DNA of 64,000 bases from contig NZ_JACJGB010000001.1 of NCBI RefSeq assembly GCF_014164775.1, forward strand, positions 62,001 to 126,000, read 5' to 3'. Source of the stretch: Tessaracoccus sp. MC1679. GTDB taxonomy: Bacteria; Actinomycetota; Actinomycetes; Propionibacteriales; Propionibacteriaceae. The translations under genes were made by a program, and so were the position numbers. Each line of letters begins with the position of its first letter. Within the stretch, counting starts at the first letter, position 1. A model generated the notes under the pieces. It ran no database searches and was not told the DNA's origin. It worked only from the letters and a program-made list of their open reading frames with translations. Shown in pieces: positions 19,593 through 28,060 of this stretch.

Positions 19593-22017
19593 CCGACTCC
19601 TCGTGGATTGCGCCTCCCCCGTGGGCTCCTTCCGCGGCGGGGCCTCCGGGACCCTGTACGGCCTGGGCGACGACGGCGTCCCCACCGCCGCGCTGCTCAA
19701 CGGCGCCCACCTCACCAACACCAGCCAGAAGGCGCCGTTCGGGACGCAGCACCCCAGCGGCGACGCGCTCGCCGTCGAGGGCGCCTTCTTCGCCAAGCAC
19801 GGCCGCGACATGTACATCTACATCCAGGACCACTACCCGGACTGGCCCTACCACGGCGGCCGGCGCCCCGGCGATGGCCCGGACGACGCCTGGGCCTTCC
19901 TCGAGGTGGTGGAACGGATCACCGAGGCCGTCGCCACCCGCTCGGCCCGGCCCCGCGACTACGTGCTGATCCCCTTCAACGAGCCCGACGGGGGCAACTG
20001 GTACCCGGAGTGGCCGGAGCATCGGGAGCAGTTCCTCGCCGACTGGCTGACAGTCGTCGGCGTCATCCGCGGGGTCTGGGCGCGTCACGGCCTCGGCGAG
20101 CCGAGGATCGGCGGGCCGGGCGACATGCAGTGGCAGCCGGAGCGCACCGCCGACTTCCTGGACTTCGCCGTCGTGCACGGCTGCCTGCCGGAGGTGTTCA
20201 TCTGGCACGAGCTGGGCATCGACAACCTCGGCACCTACCGCGGCCACCTGCGCGAGTACCGCGCGATGGAGGCCGAGCGCGGGATCGAGCCCATCGACGT
20301 CAACATCACCGAGTACGGCATGCTCCGCGACTTGGCCGTCCCCGGCCAGCTGATCCAGTGGCTCGCCATGTTCGAGGACACCAAGGTGGACGCCCAGATG
20401 GCCTACTGGAACTACGCGGGCAACCTGTCGGACAACACCGCCCGCGCCCACGGCGCCAACGGGGGCTGGTGGATGCTCAAGTGGTACGGCGACCTCGAGG
20501 GCTCGACGACGGTTGCCGTGACGCCGCCGGAGCCGGACGCGCCGGACACGCTGCAGGCGATCGCGGCCGTCGACGCGGCCAATGCGCGCGCCACGGTCCT
20601 GTTCGGCGGGACGGACCGGAAGGTGCTGCTGGAGGTCTCCGGGCTGGACCCGGCGTTGTTCGGTGGCCGCGTCGACGTCGAGGTGCGGGAGGCGGTGCTC
20701 ACGGGGGTTGACGGTCTCCATGCGGCGCCGCGGTTGGTGTCGTCGGGTCGCGGGGTGCCCGTGGCCGACGGTGGGTTCAGCCTCACCGTCGCCCCGTACG
20801 ACCGGCACTGCGCCTATCAGGCGCTCATCACCGCCGCCGCGGCCGGGGCGTCGGCCCCTGATCCGTGGTGCGCGACGGTGGAGGCGGAGGACACGATCCT
20901 CACGTCGGCCGAGGTGTCGCGGTACGATCCGAAGGCCGCGGAGGGCTGGCAGTTCCTGGCCTCGGGTGGCGCGGACGTGTCGTCGTTCCGGGAGGTCTCC
21001 TCGTCGGCCGCGTGGACGGTCGAGGTGCCCCGCGACGGGACATATCGCTTCCAGGCGATCGGCAGCGCCGCAGGCGAGGCCGGGCGCCACGCGCTGTTCG
21101 TCGACGGCATGTTCGCGGCCTTCGTCGAGTATCCGGCGAGCCTCGCGCTCAACGAGCGGTCGCGGGGGAAGTACCGCGGGAGCGCGGAGACGATGGTGCG
21201 GCTGGGCGCGGGGCGGCGCGAGTTGTCGCTGCGGACGAGCATCGACGGGGTCTCGCTGCTCCCGGGTGCCGAGGTGACGCTGGACCGGCTGGTGCTCATG
21301 GATGCCACCGACGGCGATCCCGCCACCTACCCGGCGAGCACGTTCAGGCTGTTCGACGGCGCCCAGCTGGAGTGGCCGACGGGGGGCGCCGGCGGGGCCA
21401 GGCTGGCTGGGGCCGGGCGGGCCGACGTGTACGCGTCGGCGTGGAAGTCTGGCTATCACGATCTGGCGGTGCGGATGGTCGACGACGGCGGGTGTGGGGT
21501 CTCGCTCCGGGTCAACGGCCAGGACGGCGGAAGCGTCGGTGTCGCGGCGGGAGCGGCAGCCGGCGTCGCCCGGGTGTTCCTGGCCCAGGGCATCAACGAG
21601 ATCGAACTGAGCTGCCCGGGCGGGACCGCCCTGGTGCGGTCGCTGGTGGTGACGCGTACCGCTGACGTCGATGTGGTCCGGGTGCCCTGGCACGGGGGCG
21701 CCACCCTCCCCCGCGACGGGGCCCTGGCGGCGGCCGGCGAGTTCGTCGTGGTGGTCACCTACGCCAACGCGGAGCTGCGGGGCAGCCACGACTACAACCC
21801 CCAGGTGGTGGACCGCCGCCTGGAGGTGTGGGAGGGCGCGAGCCAGGCGGGCGACGCCCACGTCCGCTACACCTACTCCTGGGACAACTTCTGGGAGCGG
21901 GCCATCCCCGTGACTCTGACCACTGCCGACCAGCCGCTGCGTCTGCTCAATCCCACCGGCGAACCGCCGCTCATCCGGGAGGTGGGAGTCGCACGTCTGA
22001 GGCACCCGACGCACTGA
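19582..22017 (+). CDS. Clan GH-A (GH39-like) intracellular glycosidase with C-terminal beta-sandwich domains
   Basis: 811 residues. The first about 310 look like a TIM-barrel retaining glycosidase of clan GH-A: FNEPDGGNWY carries a probable acid/base Glu after Asn, and NITEYGM a probable nucleophile Glu; the closest family by eye is GH39. From about residue 310 a small beta domain follows, then from about 430 (ATVEAEDTIL) one or two carbohydrate-binding-module-like beta-sandwiches (CBM35/CBM6 style). There is no signal peptide. The substrate is unknown; cotranscription with an alpha-galactosidase suggests galactose-containing oligosaccharides. Starts at a GTG overlapping the upstream LacI gene. 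Family assignment is tentative. Confidence 0.72.
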   Translation: MTIDRLLVDCASPVGSFRGGASGTLYGLGDDGVPTAALLNGAHLTNTSQKAPFGTQHPSGDALAVEGAFFAKHGRDMYIYIQDHYPDWPYHGGRRPGDGPDDAWAFLEVVERITEAVATRSARPRDYVLIPFNEPDGGNWYPEWPEHREQFLADWLTVVGVIRGVWARHGLGEPRIGGPGDMQWQPERTADFLDFAVVHGCLPEVFIWHELGIDNLGTYRGHLREYRAMEAERGIEPIDVNITEYGMLRDLAVPGQLIQWLAMFEDTKVDAQMAYWNYAGNLSDNTARAHGANGGWWMLKWYGDLEGSTTVAVTPPEPDAPDTLQAIAAVDAANARATVLFGGTDRKVLLEVSGLDPALFGGRVDVEVREAVLTGVDGLHAAPRLVSSGRGVPVADGGFSLTVAPYDRHCAYQALITAAAAGASAPDPWCATVEAEDTILTSAEVSRYDPKAAEGWQFLASGGADVSSFREVSSSAAWTVEVPRDGTYRFQAIGSAAGEAGRHALFVDGMFAAFVEYPASLALNERSRGKYRGSAETMVRLGAGRRELSLRTSIDGVSLLPGAEVTLDRLVLMDATDGDPATYPASTFRLFDGAQLEWPTGGAGGARLAGAGRADVYASAWKSGYHDLAVRMVDDGGCGVSLRVNGQDGGSVGVAAGAAAGVARVFLAQGINEIELSCPGGTALVRSLVVTRTADVDVVRVPWHGGATLPRDGALAAAGEFVVVVTYANAELRGSHDYNPQVVDRRLEVWEGASQAGDAHVRYTYSWDNFWERAIPVTLTTADQPLRLLNPTGEPPLIREVGVARLRHPTH

Positions 22018-22203
22018 TCCTCACGCGGATATGGGCGGCGACGGAACGAACGGTGGCTCAGTTCCCCGCTGGCGTCCGCATACCCCACCCGGGTTGCACC
22101 GGGATACCTTGACACCAGCGCGCCTCCCCACAAGCCTTCCCCTCAGGGGGCTTGAGCATGATGTGGGCCCGGGCTCCCACAGTCACCGACCAGAGGAGCC
22201 TCG

Positions 22204-23298
22204 ATGAAGAAGCGCACACTGGCGGCTGTGCCGGCCGCCCTGATGGTTCTCGCCTCCGCCTCACTCGCCCAGGCGGCCCCGCCTTCGGGCGATCCGACGA
22301 CGCTGGCCGATGGGCTCGTCACCCCACTGCACCTGGCAGTCGGCCCCGGCAAGGCGGTCACCGTCTCGGAGGAGTTCGTCGGCAGGCTCACCACCGTCGC
22401 CGGTGGCGACACGACGTCGCTCTATGACGCACCGGACTGGGATGTCGCCGGCAGCGACTACCGCGGCAGCAGACTCTTCTTCGTAGAGAGCCAGGGCGCG
22501 GGCCCTGAGGACCCAAGGCCGATGGTCGGCTCGCTGAAGTCCATCGACTCCCACGGCGTCGTGATGACGATCACCGACCAGCTGGCCCAGTACGAGATCG
22601 ACAACAATCCCGACCAGGACGTGCAGTACGGCCTGTCAGCCGAGGATGCGGCGGCCAACCAGGAGTGCGTTTCGGAGCTGGACGCGCTGGGCATCCCTGC
22701 CAGCTACACAGGCGCCGACGTCGACGTGGACAGTCACGTCTACGCGGTGGCGGTGGCGGGCAATACCGCCTACGTGGCCGACGCGGGAGCCAACGCGGTC
22801 TTCTCGGTGAACCTCAGGTCAGGAGCGATCAGCACCCTGATGGTGCTGCCCGCCAGTATGGCAACCATCACCGAGGAGGCGGCCGAGGCCCTCAATGTGC
22901 CATCGTGCGCGGGTCTCAGCTACGGCTTCGAGGGGGTGCCCACGGACGTCGAGGTCGGCCCCGGCGGGCGGCTGTTCGTGTCGGCGCTGCCCGGGGGCCC
23001 CGAGGACGCGAGCCTCGGCGCTCGCGGCTCGGTGTACCGGGTGAACGCGGCGACGGGCGCGTACAGCCAGTACGCCGACGGCCTGATCACCCCCACTGGC
23101 ATCGCGCTCGATGGCGCCGGCAACCTTTACATCGCCTCCCTCTTCGGCCCAGGAATCTTCATGGTCCCCGCCGGTGGTGGCGCCGCCGGCCTGTTCCTGG
23201 AGGCTGAGGGCGCCGCGAACGTCGAGGTCAGCGGGTCGACGCTCTACGCGACCGTCGGAGCCTTCGGCAACGGGACCCTGATCTCGCAACGCCTCTAG
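22204..23298 (+). CDS. Secreted ScyD/ScyE-family beta-propeller protein
   Basis: 364 residues with a Sec signal peptide (MKKRTLAAVPAALMVLASAS, cleavage expected after AQA, about residue 25). The rest is made of repeated blades of the NHL/SMP-30 type (GNTAYVADAGANAVFSVNL; GPGGRLFVSALPGG; TGIALDGAGNLYIASLFGPG) with two Cys that may form a disulphide. ScyD/ScyE-like proteins are common as exported propellers in actinobacteria, mostly of unknown role; no catalytic site is evident. AGAGGAG precedes the ATG. It lies about 190 bp after the galactosidase operon and appears monocistronic. Confidence 0.8.
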   Translation: MKKRTLAAVPAALMVLASASLAQAAPPSGDPTTLADGLVTPLHLAVGPGKAVTVSEEFVGRLTTVAGGDTTSLYDAPDWDVAGSDYRGSRLFFVESQGAGPEDPRPMVGSLKSIDSHGVVMTITDQLAQYEIDNNPDQDVQYGLSAEDAAANQECVSELDALGIPASYTGADVDVDSHVYAVAVAGNTAYVADAGANAVFSVNLRSGAISTLMVLPASMATITEEAAEALNVPSCAGLSYGFEGVPTDVEVGPGGRLFVSALPGGPEDASLGARGSVYRVNAATGAYSQYADGLITPTGIALDGAGNLYIASLFGPGIFMVPAGGGAAGLFLEAEGAANVEVSGSTLYATVGAFGNGTLISQRL

Positions 23299-23502
23299 GG
23301 ACCTGGGAGACCCGAGTGGGGTCTGATCAGGCATTACTCGTCAATACTACGTTCGGTAGGAGTTGGTTGCCTGTTCGCCTCCTGTGATGATCGTGTTCAC
23401 CTGGACCCGTTGGGATGACGGTGAACCACCTCGCAGATCCGACGCCCGCCTCCCAGGCGGAGACCGCCGGATGCGGGACCGATCACCACAGGAGGATTCC
23501 CC

Positions 23503-24900
23503 ATGTCCCGACGTCACTTCAGCCTGGTCGCGGCCGCCGTCGCCGGCATCCTTGCGCTCACCGCGGTACCGATGGAGGCCAGCGCCACCACCACCGATCT
23601 CGACTACAAGGTCACCAGCCCCTACGCGGGTGTCGACTGGAGCTGGTACCAGTACAAGGCCGGCTTCCACAACCACACCACCGAGTCCGACGGCGGCAAC
23701 ACCGCCCGCCAGATGCTCGAGCAGGCCTACGCCCTCGGCTTCAACGTCTACTCCATGACGGATCACAACTTCGTCAACACCACCTGGGACCGCACCGACA
23801 CAGCCAAGGCGATCGCGAATCCCGAGTACTACCTCACCACCGAGCGCATGATCGAGATGAACACCGGCGCCGACCGCGGCGGGCTGCCGGGCATGATCGG
23901 CACCGGACACTCCGACGAACAGTCGGTCAAGGACCACCTCAACACCTTCTGGACCGACTGGAACAACGGGAGCCACGCGACGCTCGAGTCGAAGATCGCC
24001 TACGTCGACGGGCTCACCGCGGCCGAGGGCGCGCTCGAGCCCATCATGCACATCAACCACCCCGGCCGGTACTACGGCGGGAGCAACACCGCCACCGGCG
24101 GGGCCGCCGCCACCGACCCCGTGAAGGTGGCCCGCTACGTCGGCCTGTTCGAGGCCTACCCGGACACGTTGGTGGGCATGGAGATCGTCAACAAGGTCTC
24201 CGACGGCGACTCCTATTCCGACCGGATCCTGTGGGACTCCGTCCTCCAGGAGACCATGCCTGAGCTCAACGTGCCCGGCTTCGCCAACGACGACGCCCAC
24301 TCCACGGGCGCGCTCGGTTACGACTACAACCGGCTGCTCATGCCGGAGCTGACGGAGGCCGACGTCCACGCCACCATGCGCTCGGGCGCCTTCTACTCCA
24401 CCGCCCTGGTGGCGAAGCGCGAGTTGGGCGCCAACTTCAGGGGTGACCGCACGCTGCCCGCCCCGACGATCACGAACATCGAGGTCGACGAGGTGGACGA
24501 CACCATCACCATCGAGGGCACCCACTACACCTCGATCGAGTGGATCGCCGACGGTGAGGTGGTGGCCACCGGCAACACCGTGGATCTCGACGACGTCGCA
24601 GCCGGGGCGGACAACTACATCCGCGCGCAGCTCAAGGGCGACAACGGGATCTCGTTCACCAACGCGTTCGGACTCCAGGTGAACGCCTCCTCGAACAACG
24701 GCTCGTTCCTCTCCGACTCCGAGGCAGCCGTGGCAGCCCTCGCGACGATGGACCGCACGACGGCGCAGGTGAAGGTGACCCGGAAGTTCGGCGCCAAGCA
24801 GGGCGCAAAGCTCTTCGAGGTGGAGATCACCACCATCGTCGACGGCGAGCCCGAGACCACCCTGGTCAAGGTGGACGCCGTCTCCGGCGCGATCGTCTGA
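23503..24900 (+). CDS. Secreted PHP-domain metal-dependent phosphoesterase-like protein
   Basis: 465 residues. Signal peptide at 1-27 (MSRRHFSLVAAAVAGILALT...ASA). The central domain has PHP-type metal ligands: FHNHTTESDGG, MTDHNF, IMHINHPGRYYGG and FANDDAHS. Residues about 325-395 form an Ig-like beta region, and the end (about 405-465, LFEVEITTIVDG...VKVDAVSGAIV) resembles a PepSY domain. PHP proteins cleave phosphodiester or phosphomonoester bonds with two or three metals; here the action would be outside the cell. AGGAGG precedes the ATG by about 7 nt. The substrate is unknown. Followed by a strong hairpin. Confidence 0.75.
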   Translation: MSRRHFSLVAAAVAGILALTAVPMEASATTTDLDYKVTSPYAGVDWSWYQYKAGFHNHTTESDGGNTARQMLEQAYALGFNVYSMTDHNFVNTTWDRTDTAKAIANPEYYLTTERMIEMNTGADRGGLPGMIGTGHSDEQSVKDHLNTFWTDWNNGSHATLESKIAYVDGLTAAEGALEPIMHINHPGRYYGGSNTATGGAAATDPVKVARYVGLFEAYPDTLVGMEIVNKVSDGDSYSDRILWDSVLQETMPELNVPGFANDDAHSTGALGYDYNRLLMPELTEADVHATMRSGAFYSTALVAKRELGANFRGDRTLPAPTITNIEVDEVDDTITIEGTHYTSIEWIADGEVVATGNTVDLDDVAAGADNYIRAQLKGDNGISFTNAFGLQVNASSNNGSFLSDSEAAVAALATMDRTTAQVKVTRKFGAKQGAKLFEVEITTIVDGEPETTLVKVDAVSGAIV

Positions 24901-24911
24901 TCTCTCGTCGG

Positions 24912-24953
24912 CGCCTCCGGGGACCCGTCTTCATGACCGGGCCCCCGGAGGCG
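24912..24953 (+). terminator. Hairpin terminator after the PHP-domain gene
   Basis: CGCCTCCGGGGACCCG (24912-24927) pairs with CGGGCCCCCGGAGGCG (24938-24953), 16-bp stem with one mismatch and a 10-nt loop, 11 nt after the stop. Confidence 0.75.
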
Positions 24954-25017
24954 TTGCCGCCGGCGGGGCCTTCGAGCTGGAGGTGGCGTGAGCTGATCCT
25001 CAGGTGAGATGACCCCA

Positions 25018-25053
25018 ACCGGCCCGCGCGGAGTTCCCTCCCCGCGGGCCGGT
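25018..25053. terminator. Second hairpin, between convergent genes
   Basis: ACCGGCCCGCGCGG (25018-25031) pairs with CCCCGCGGGCCGGT (25040-25053). It lies 14 nt beyond the stop of the DUF427 gene on the minus strand and probably serves that gene. Confidence 0.7.
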
Positions 25054-25067
25054 CCAGTCTTGGGTGT

Positions 25068-25568
25068 TCACCAACCCATGGAGCCGGGCACGCCCTTGAA
25101 CGGGCCGGTCACGGCCGAGGTGACCCAGCCCCCGTAGAACCCGCCCGGCTGGGGCGTCACCGTCTCCCCGCCCACCACGCAGGCATCCATCGGGCCGGCG
25201 TAGAGGGCAACGTGATCGAGGAGCGCGGCAAAGGGGGCCGTCGGCGTCGGGTAGTACCATGCGGCCGACGGCGCCGTGCGACCACCGCCGTGCACGTCGA
25301 GGTAGCGGGCCGCGCCCTTCCACTCGCAGAACGATCGGCCGTCGGCCGGCCGCAGGGCGCCCTCCACGAAGCTCGTCCTGGGCAGGTAGTACGTCGGTGG
25401 GTGGCTGGTCTCCAGGACCTGCCAGGATTCCGACGTCCTACAGATGACCTCGCCGCCGAGCACTACCTCGATCGGCAGGGCGCACTTCCGCAGGGCCGGT
25501 GGGCGGGGGTAATCCCATACCGACTCCTGCCCGGGGCCGGTCCGGTCGGGACGTGGTCTGAACACCAT
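25068..25568 (-). CDS. DUF427 family protein
   Basis: 166 residues covering the whole DUF427 pattern: ESVWDYPRPP, VLETSHPPTYYLPR, FCEWKGAARYLDV, AAWYYPTPTAPFAALLDHVALY and the QPGGFYGGW end. The family is widespread in actinobacteria; its biochemical function is not established to my knowledge. The ATG at 25568 has TATCGT exactly 6 nt upstream, a leaderless-promoter arrangement. Monocistronic. Confidence 0.88.
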   Translation of the reverse strand: MVFRPRPDRTGPGQESVWDYPRPPALRKCALPIEVVLGGEVICRTSESWQVLETSHPPTYYLPRTSFVEGALRPADGRSFCEWKGAARYLDVHGGGRTAPSAAWYYPTPTAPFAALLDHVALYAGPMDACVVGGETVTPQPGGFYGGWVTSAVTGPFKGVPGSMGW

Positions 25569-25613
25569 GCCTCGACGATAGCTCGGGCGCTCAGACCGCC
25601 CCCGGGTGTTGGG

Positions 25614-26834
25614 TCAGTCCCAGCCGGGATCGGCCGGGCCGTCGCCGTGGTCCGGGATGGGGAGCCGTGCCCCGTTCTGGCGTGCGGACTCGAAGGCGAT
25701 CACGCCGGGCAGGGTAAACCGGGCTGCGCGCCACGCGTTCACCGGGGGCTGAGTGCGGGTGGTCACGGCGCGGACGAAGTCGTCGGCGAGGTAGTGGTGG
25801 CTGCCCTCGTGGCCGTTGTGGGCGCCGTCGAACTCGCGCGGGAGCCGCGAGCGGTCCTGGACCTTGGCGCTGCCTGAGGCGAAGCTCTGCATGAGCGCGG
25901 GGTCGACGTCGCCGAAGCCCTCGGGCAGCTCGCCGGGGCCGGTGGCGAGGAGGTCGCTCACGTCGAGGGTCTCGCCCTTGGCGTAGTCCTCGCCCTCGGT
26001 CTTGACGCTCAGGGTGGCGCCGTCGCCGGACTGCTCGAAGACCTCCTCGGTGCCGTAGAAGCGGAATCGGGACTCGTGGCCCTTCCAGTAACCCACTCGG
26101 CGGAACTCGTTGGTGCGCATCGCGCCGCCGTCGGCGAGTTCGAACAGCGCGGTCATGTTGGAGAAGTCGTTGCCCCAGCGGGAGATGGACTTGTCGAAAA
26201 TGCCGTCGGCTCCGTGGTCGACGATGCCGAGGCACGACACGGAGGTGGCGTAGGTGGGCAGCGCCCCGAGCACCCCGCCGACGGCGTGGGTCGGGTAGAG
26301 CATGGGCGGGAAGCTCGCGGTGGGCTTCCAGTCCTCACCGCCGCTGAACTGGTAGGCGGCGGAGAAGCCGTTGTCCATGTCGTGGACGTAGTCCCCCTCG
26401 GAGTAGAAGACGCGCCCGAAGGCCCCCTCGGCGATCCGCGCGCGGGCGTAGATCACGGCCGGGTTGTAGTAGCTGGTCTCCCCCATCATGTAGATCAGCC
26501 CGGTCTCCTCGACCTTGGCGACGATGGCGGAGATCTCCTCGGCGCTGATGGCCATCGGCACCGCTGAGTAGACGTTCTTGCCCGCCTCGAGCGCCTTGAG
26601 AGCCAGCTCACCGTGGCTCCAGCGTTGCGTCATGATGGCGACGGAGTCCACGTCGGAGGCCAGCAGCGCGTCGACGTCCGGGAAGCTGCCGGCGAGGCCG
26701 TACTGCTCGACATGCTGCGCGGCCCGCTCCGGGACGAGGTCGGTCACGTAGACCTCCTCCACGGCAGGGTGCAGCTGCCAGAGGCTGATGAAGCTCCGGG
26801 CGAACTGCCCGGTTCCGATGACACCGATCTTCAT
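25614..26834 (-). CDS. Gfo/Idh/MocA-family NAD(P)-dependent sugar oxidoreductase
   Basis: 406 residues. N-terminal Rossmann fold MKIGVIGTGQFARSFISLW; the usual EKP-like catalytic triad region appears as KNVYSAVPMA (Lys of EKP replaced: AVPM), then the C-terminal alpha/beta dehydrogenase domain (YPTHAVGGVLGAL) with the conserved His in THAVGG. Typical members oxidise sugars, inositols or sugar phosphates. AAAGGA lies about 9 nt before the ATG at 26834. It is divergent from a LacI regulator across a perfect 14-bp palindrome. No other pathway gene is adjacent, so the substrate is open. Confidence 0.85.
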   Translation of the reverse strand: MKIGVIGTGQFARSFISLWQLHPAVEEVYVTDLVPERAAQHVEQYGLAGSFPDVDALLASDVDSVAIMTQRWSHGELALKALEAGKNVYSAVPMAISAEEISAIVAKVEETGLIYMMGETSYYNPAVIYARARIAEGAFGRVFYSEGDYVHDMDNGFSAAYQFSGGEDWKPTASFPPMLYPTHAVGGVLGALPTYATSVSCLGIVDHGADGIFDKSISRWGNDFSNMTALFELADGGAMRTNEFRRVGYWKGHESRFRFYGTEEVFEQSGDGATLSVKTEGEDYAKGETLDVSDLLATGPGELPEGFGDVDPALMQSFASGSAKVQDRSRLPREFDGAHNGHEGSHHYLADDFVRAVTTRTQPPVNAWRAARFTLPGVIAFESARQNGARLPIPDHGDGPADPGWD

Positions 26835-26906
26835 GAGTGTGCAGTCCTTTCGACTGAAGGCGTGGGGGTGTGGATGCGTGGGCCGCTGCGACGCGGTGCC
26901 CACAAA

Positions 26907-26920
26907 GTTACCCGGGTAAC
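26907..26920. promoter_or_regulatory. Palindromic LacI operator between the dehydrogenase and lacI genes
   Basis: GTTACCCGGGTAAC is a perfect 14-bp palindrome with a central CG, located 73 bp from the dehydrogenase start and 64 bp from the divergent lacI start. It is the obvious target of the adjacent regulator. Confidence 0.8.
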
Positions 26921-26983
26921 CATGTGTGACGCAAATTCCCTTAGGATGGCCTGGAACGCCAGCCCAGACAGGGAGGTTGACCG

Positions 26984-28030
26984 GTGACCTCGGAGCCCAC
27001 CCCGCCCCGAAGCAGGCCGCGCGCCGTGACGCGGACAGATGTCGCGCGCTACGCGGGCGTCAGCACGGCGGTGGTCAGCCACGTCGTCAACGGCGGCCCG
27101 AAGAAGGTATCGGAGGCAACCGCGCGGCGGGTCCGTGAGGCGGTGGACCACCTGGGGTACCGCCCGAACCGGACCGCGCGCGCCCTGTCCCTGGGCAGCA
27201 CCAGCACGCTGGGCCTGGTGGTGGGTGACACCACCAACCCGTTCTACGCGGAGTACACCAGGGAACTGCAGCAGGCCGCAGCCGATGTGGGCTACGCCCT
27301 GCTCATGACCGCCGGTGGACCCGGCCCCGACGCCCACCTCCGTTCGATGCTCGACCTCTGCGACCGCCAGATCGACGGCCTGATCGTGACTCGGGCCACG
27401 GCGATGGGCGGGCTCGACGAGCTGCGCCGCCTCGGCGCAAGCCAGCCTGTGGTGATCATCGACTCGGCCTCGCCCGTCCCCGATTGCGCCACCGTCGGAC
27501 CGGATGCCGCCGATGGGATGGCGATGGCGGTCGGGCACCTGCTGCGCGTCCACCACCATCAGAGCGTCTCCCTGATCATCGGTGAGTACGTCACACCGGA
27601 GGCCGACGGCCGAGAGGAAGGCTGGATGCGGGCGCATGCCGGGCACGAACAGCACCCCGGCCGGGTGGCGCGCACCTCCTTCACGCGCGACGGCGGTTAC
27701 CGCGCCGGGCTTGGGCTCCTGGGCAGCGATGACCGGCCGACGGCTGTTGTGACGAGCTCCGACCTGCAGGCGATCGGCCTGTTGAGGGCTTGCGGTGACC
27801 TGGGCCTGCGGGTCCCGGAGGACGTCGCCATCGTGAGCTTCGACGGCACCGAGGAGACCCGGTTCACGGCACCTCCATTGACCACGGTGCGGCAACCTGT
27901 GGCGGCGATGGCCACTGAGGCGATCGACCTTGTGGTCCACGCACGCCCGGCTGCCCACGAGACGTTCCCGATGGATCTCGTCGTCCGCCGCTCCTGTGGG
28001 TGCCAGCCCCCGCTCCCCGGCGGGAGTTGA
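26984..28030 (+). CDS. LacI-family transcriptional regulator of the divergent dehydrogenase
   Basis: 348 residues: HTH VTRTDVARYAGVSTAVVSHV (residues about 15-34), hinge, and effector domain (LGLVVGDTTNPFYAEYTREL; SSDLQAIGLLRACGDLGLRVPEDVAIVSFDG). The GTG start at 26984 has GGGAGG about 8 nt upstream. The recognition helix (TAVVSHV) differs from the other four LacI proteins of the window, matching the different operator (GTTACCCGGGTAAC). The Cys-Gly-Cys near the C-terminus is seen in several actinobacterial homologues. Confidence 0.92.
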   Translation: MTSEPTPPRSRPRAVTRTDVARYAGVSTAVVSHVVNGGPKKVSEATARRVREAVDHLGYRPNRTARALSLGSTSTLGLVVGDTTNPFYAEYTRELQQAAADVGYALLMTAGGPGPDAHLRSMLDLCDRQIDGLIVTRATAMGGLDELRRLGASQPVVIIDSASPVPDCATVGPDAADGMAMAVGHLLRVHHHQSVSLIIGEYVTPEADGREEGWMRAHAGHEQHPGRVARTSFTRDGGYRAGLGLLGSDDRPTAVVTSSDLQAIGLLRACGDLGLRVPEDVAIVSFDGTEETRFTAPPLTTVRQPVAAMATEAIDLVVHARPAAHETFPMDLVVRRSCGCQPPLPGGS

Positions 28031-28060
28031 ACAATGCCGGTGCCACTGTGCGCGAGGTCC

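Noticed and set aside
19534-22014. Minus-strand frame of 826 codons opposite the GH39-like gene
   Set aside because: Mirror frame; the plus strand has the glycosidase motifs and overlapping-operon start.
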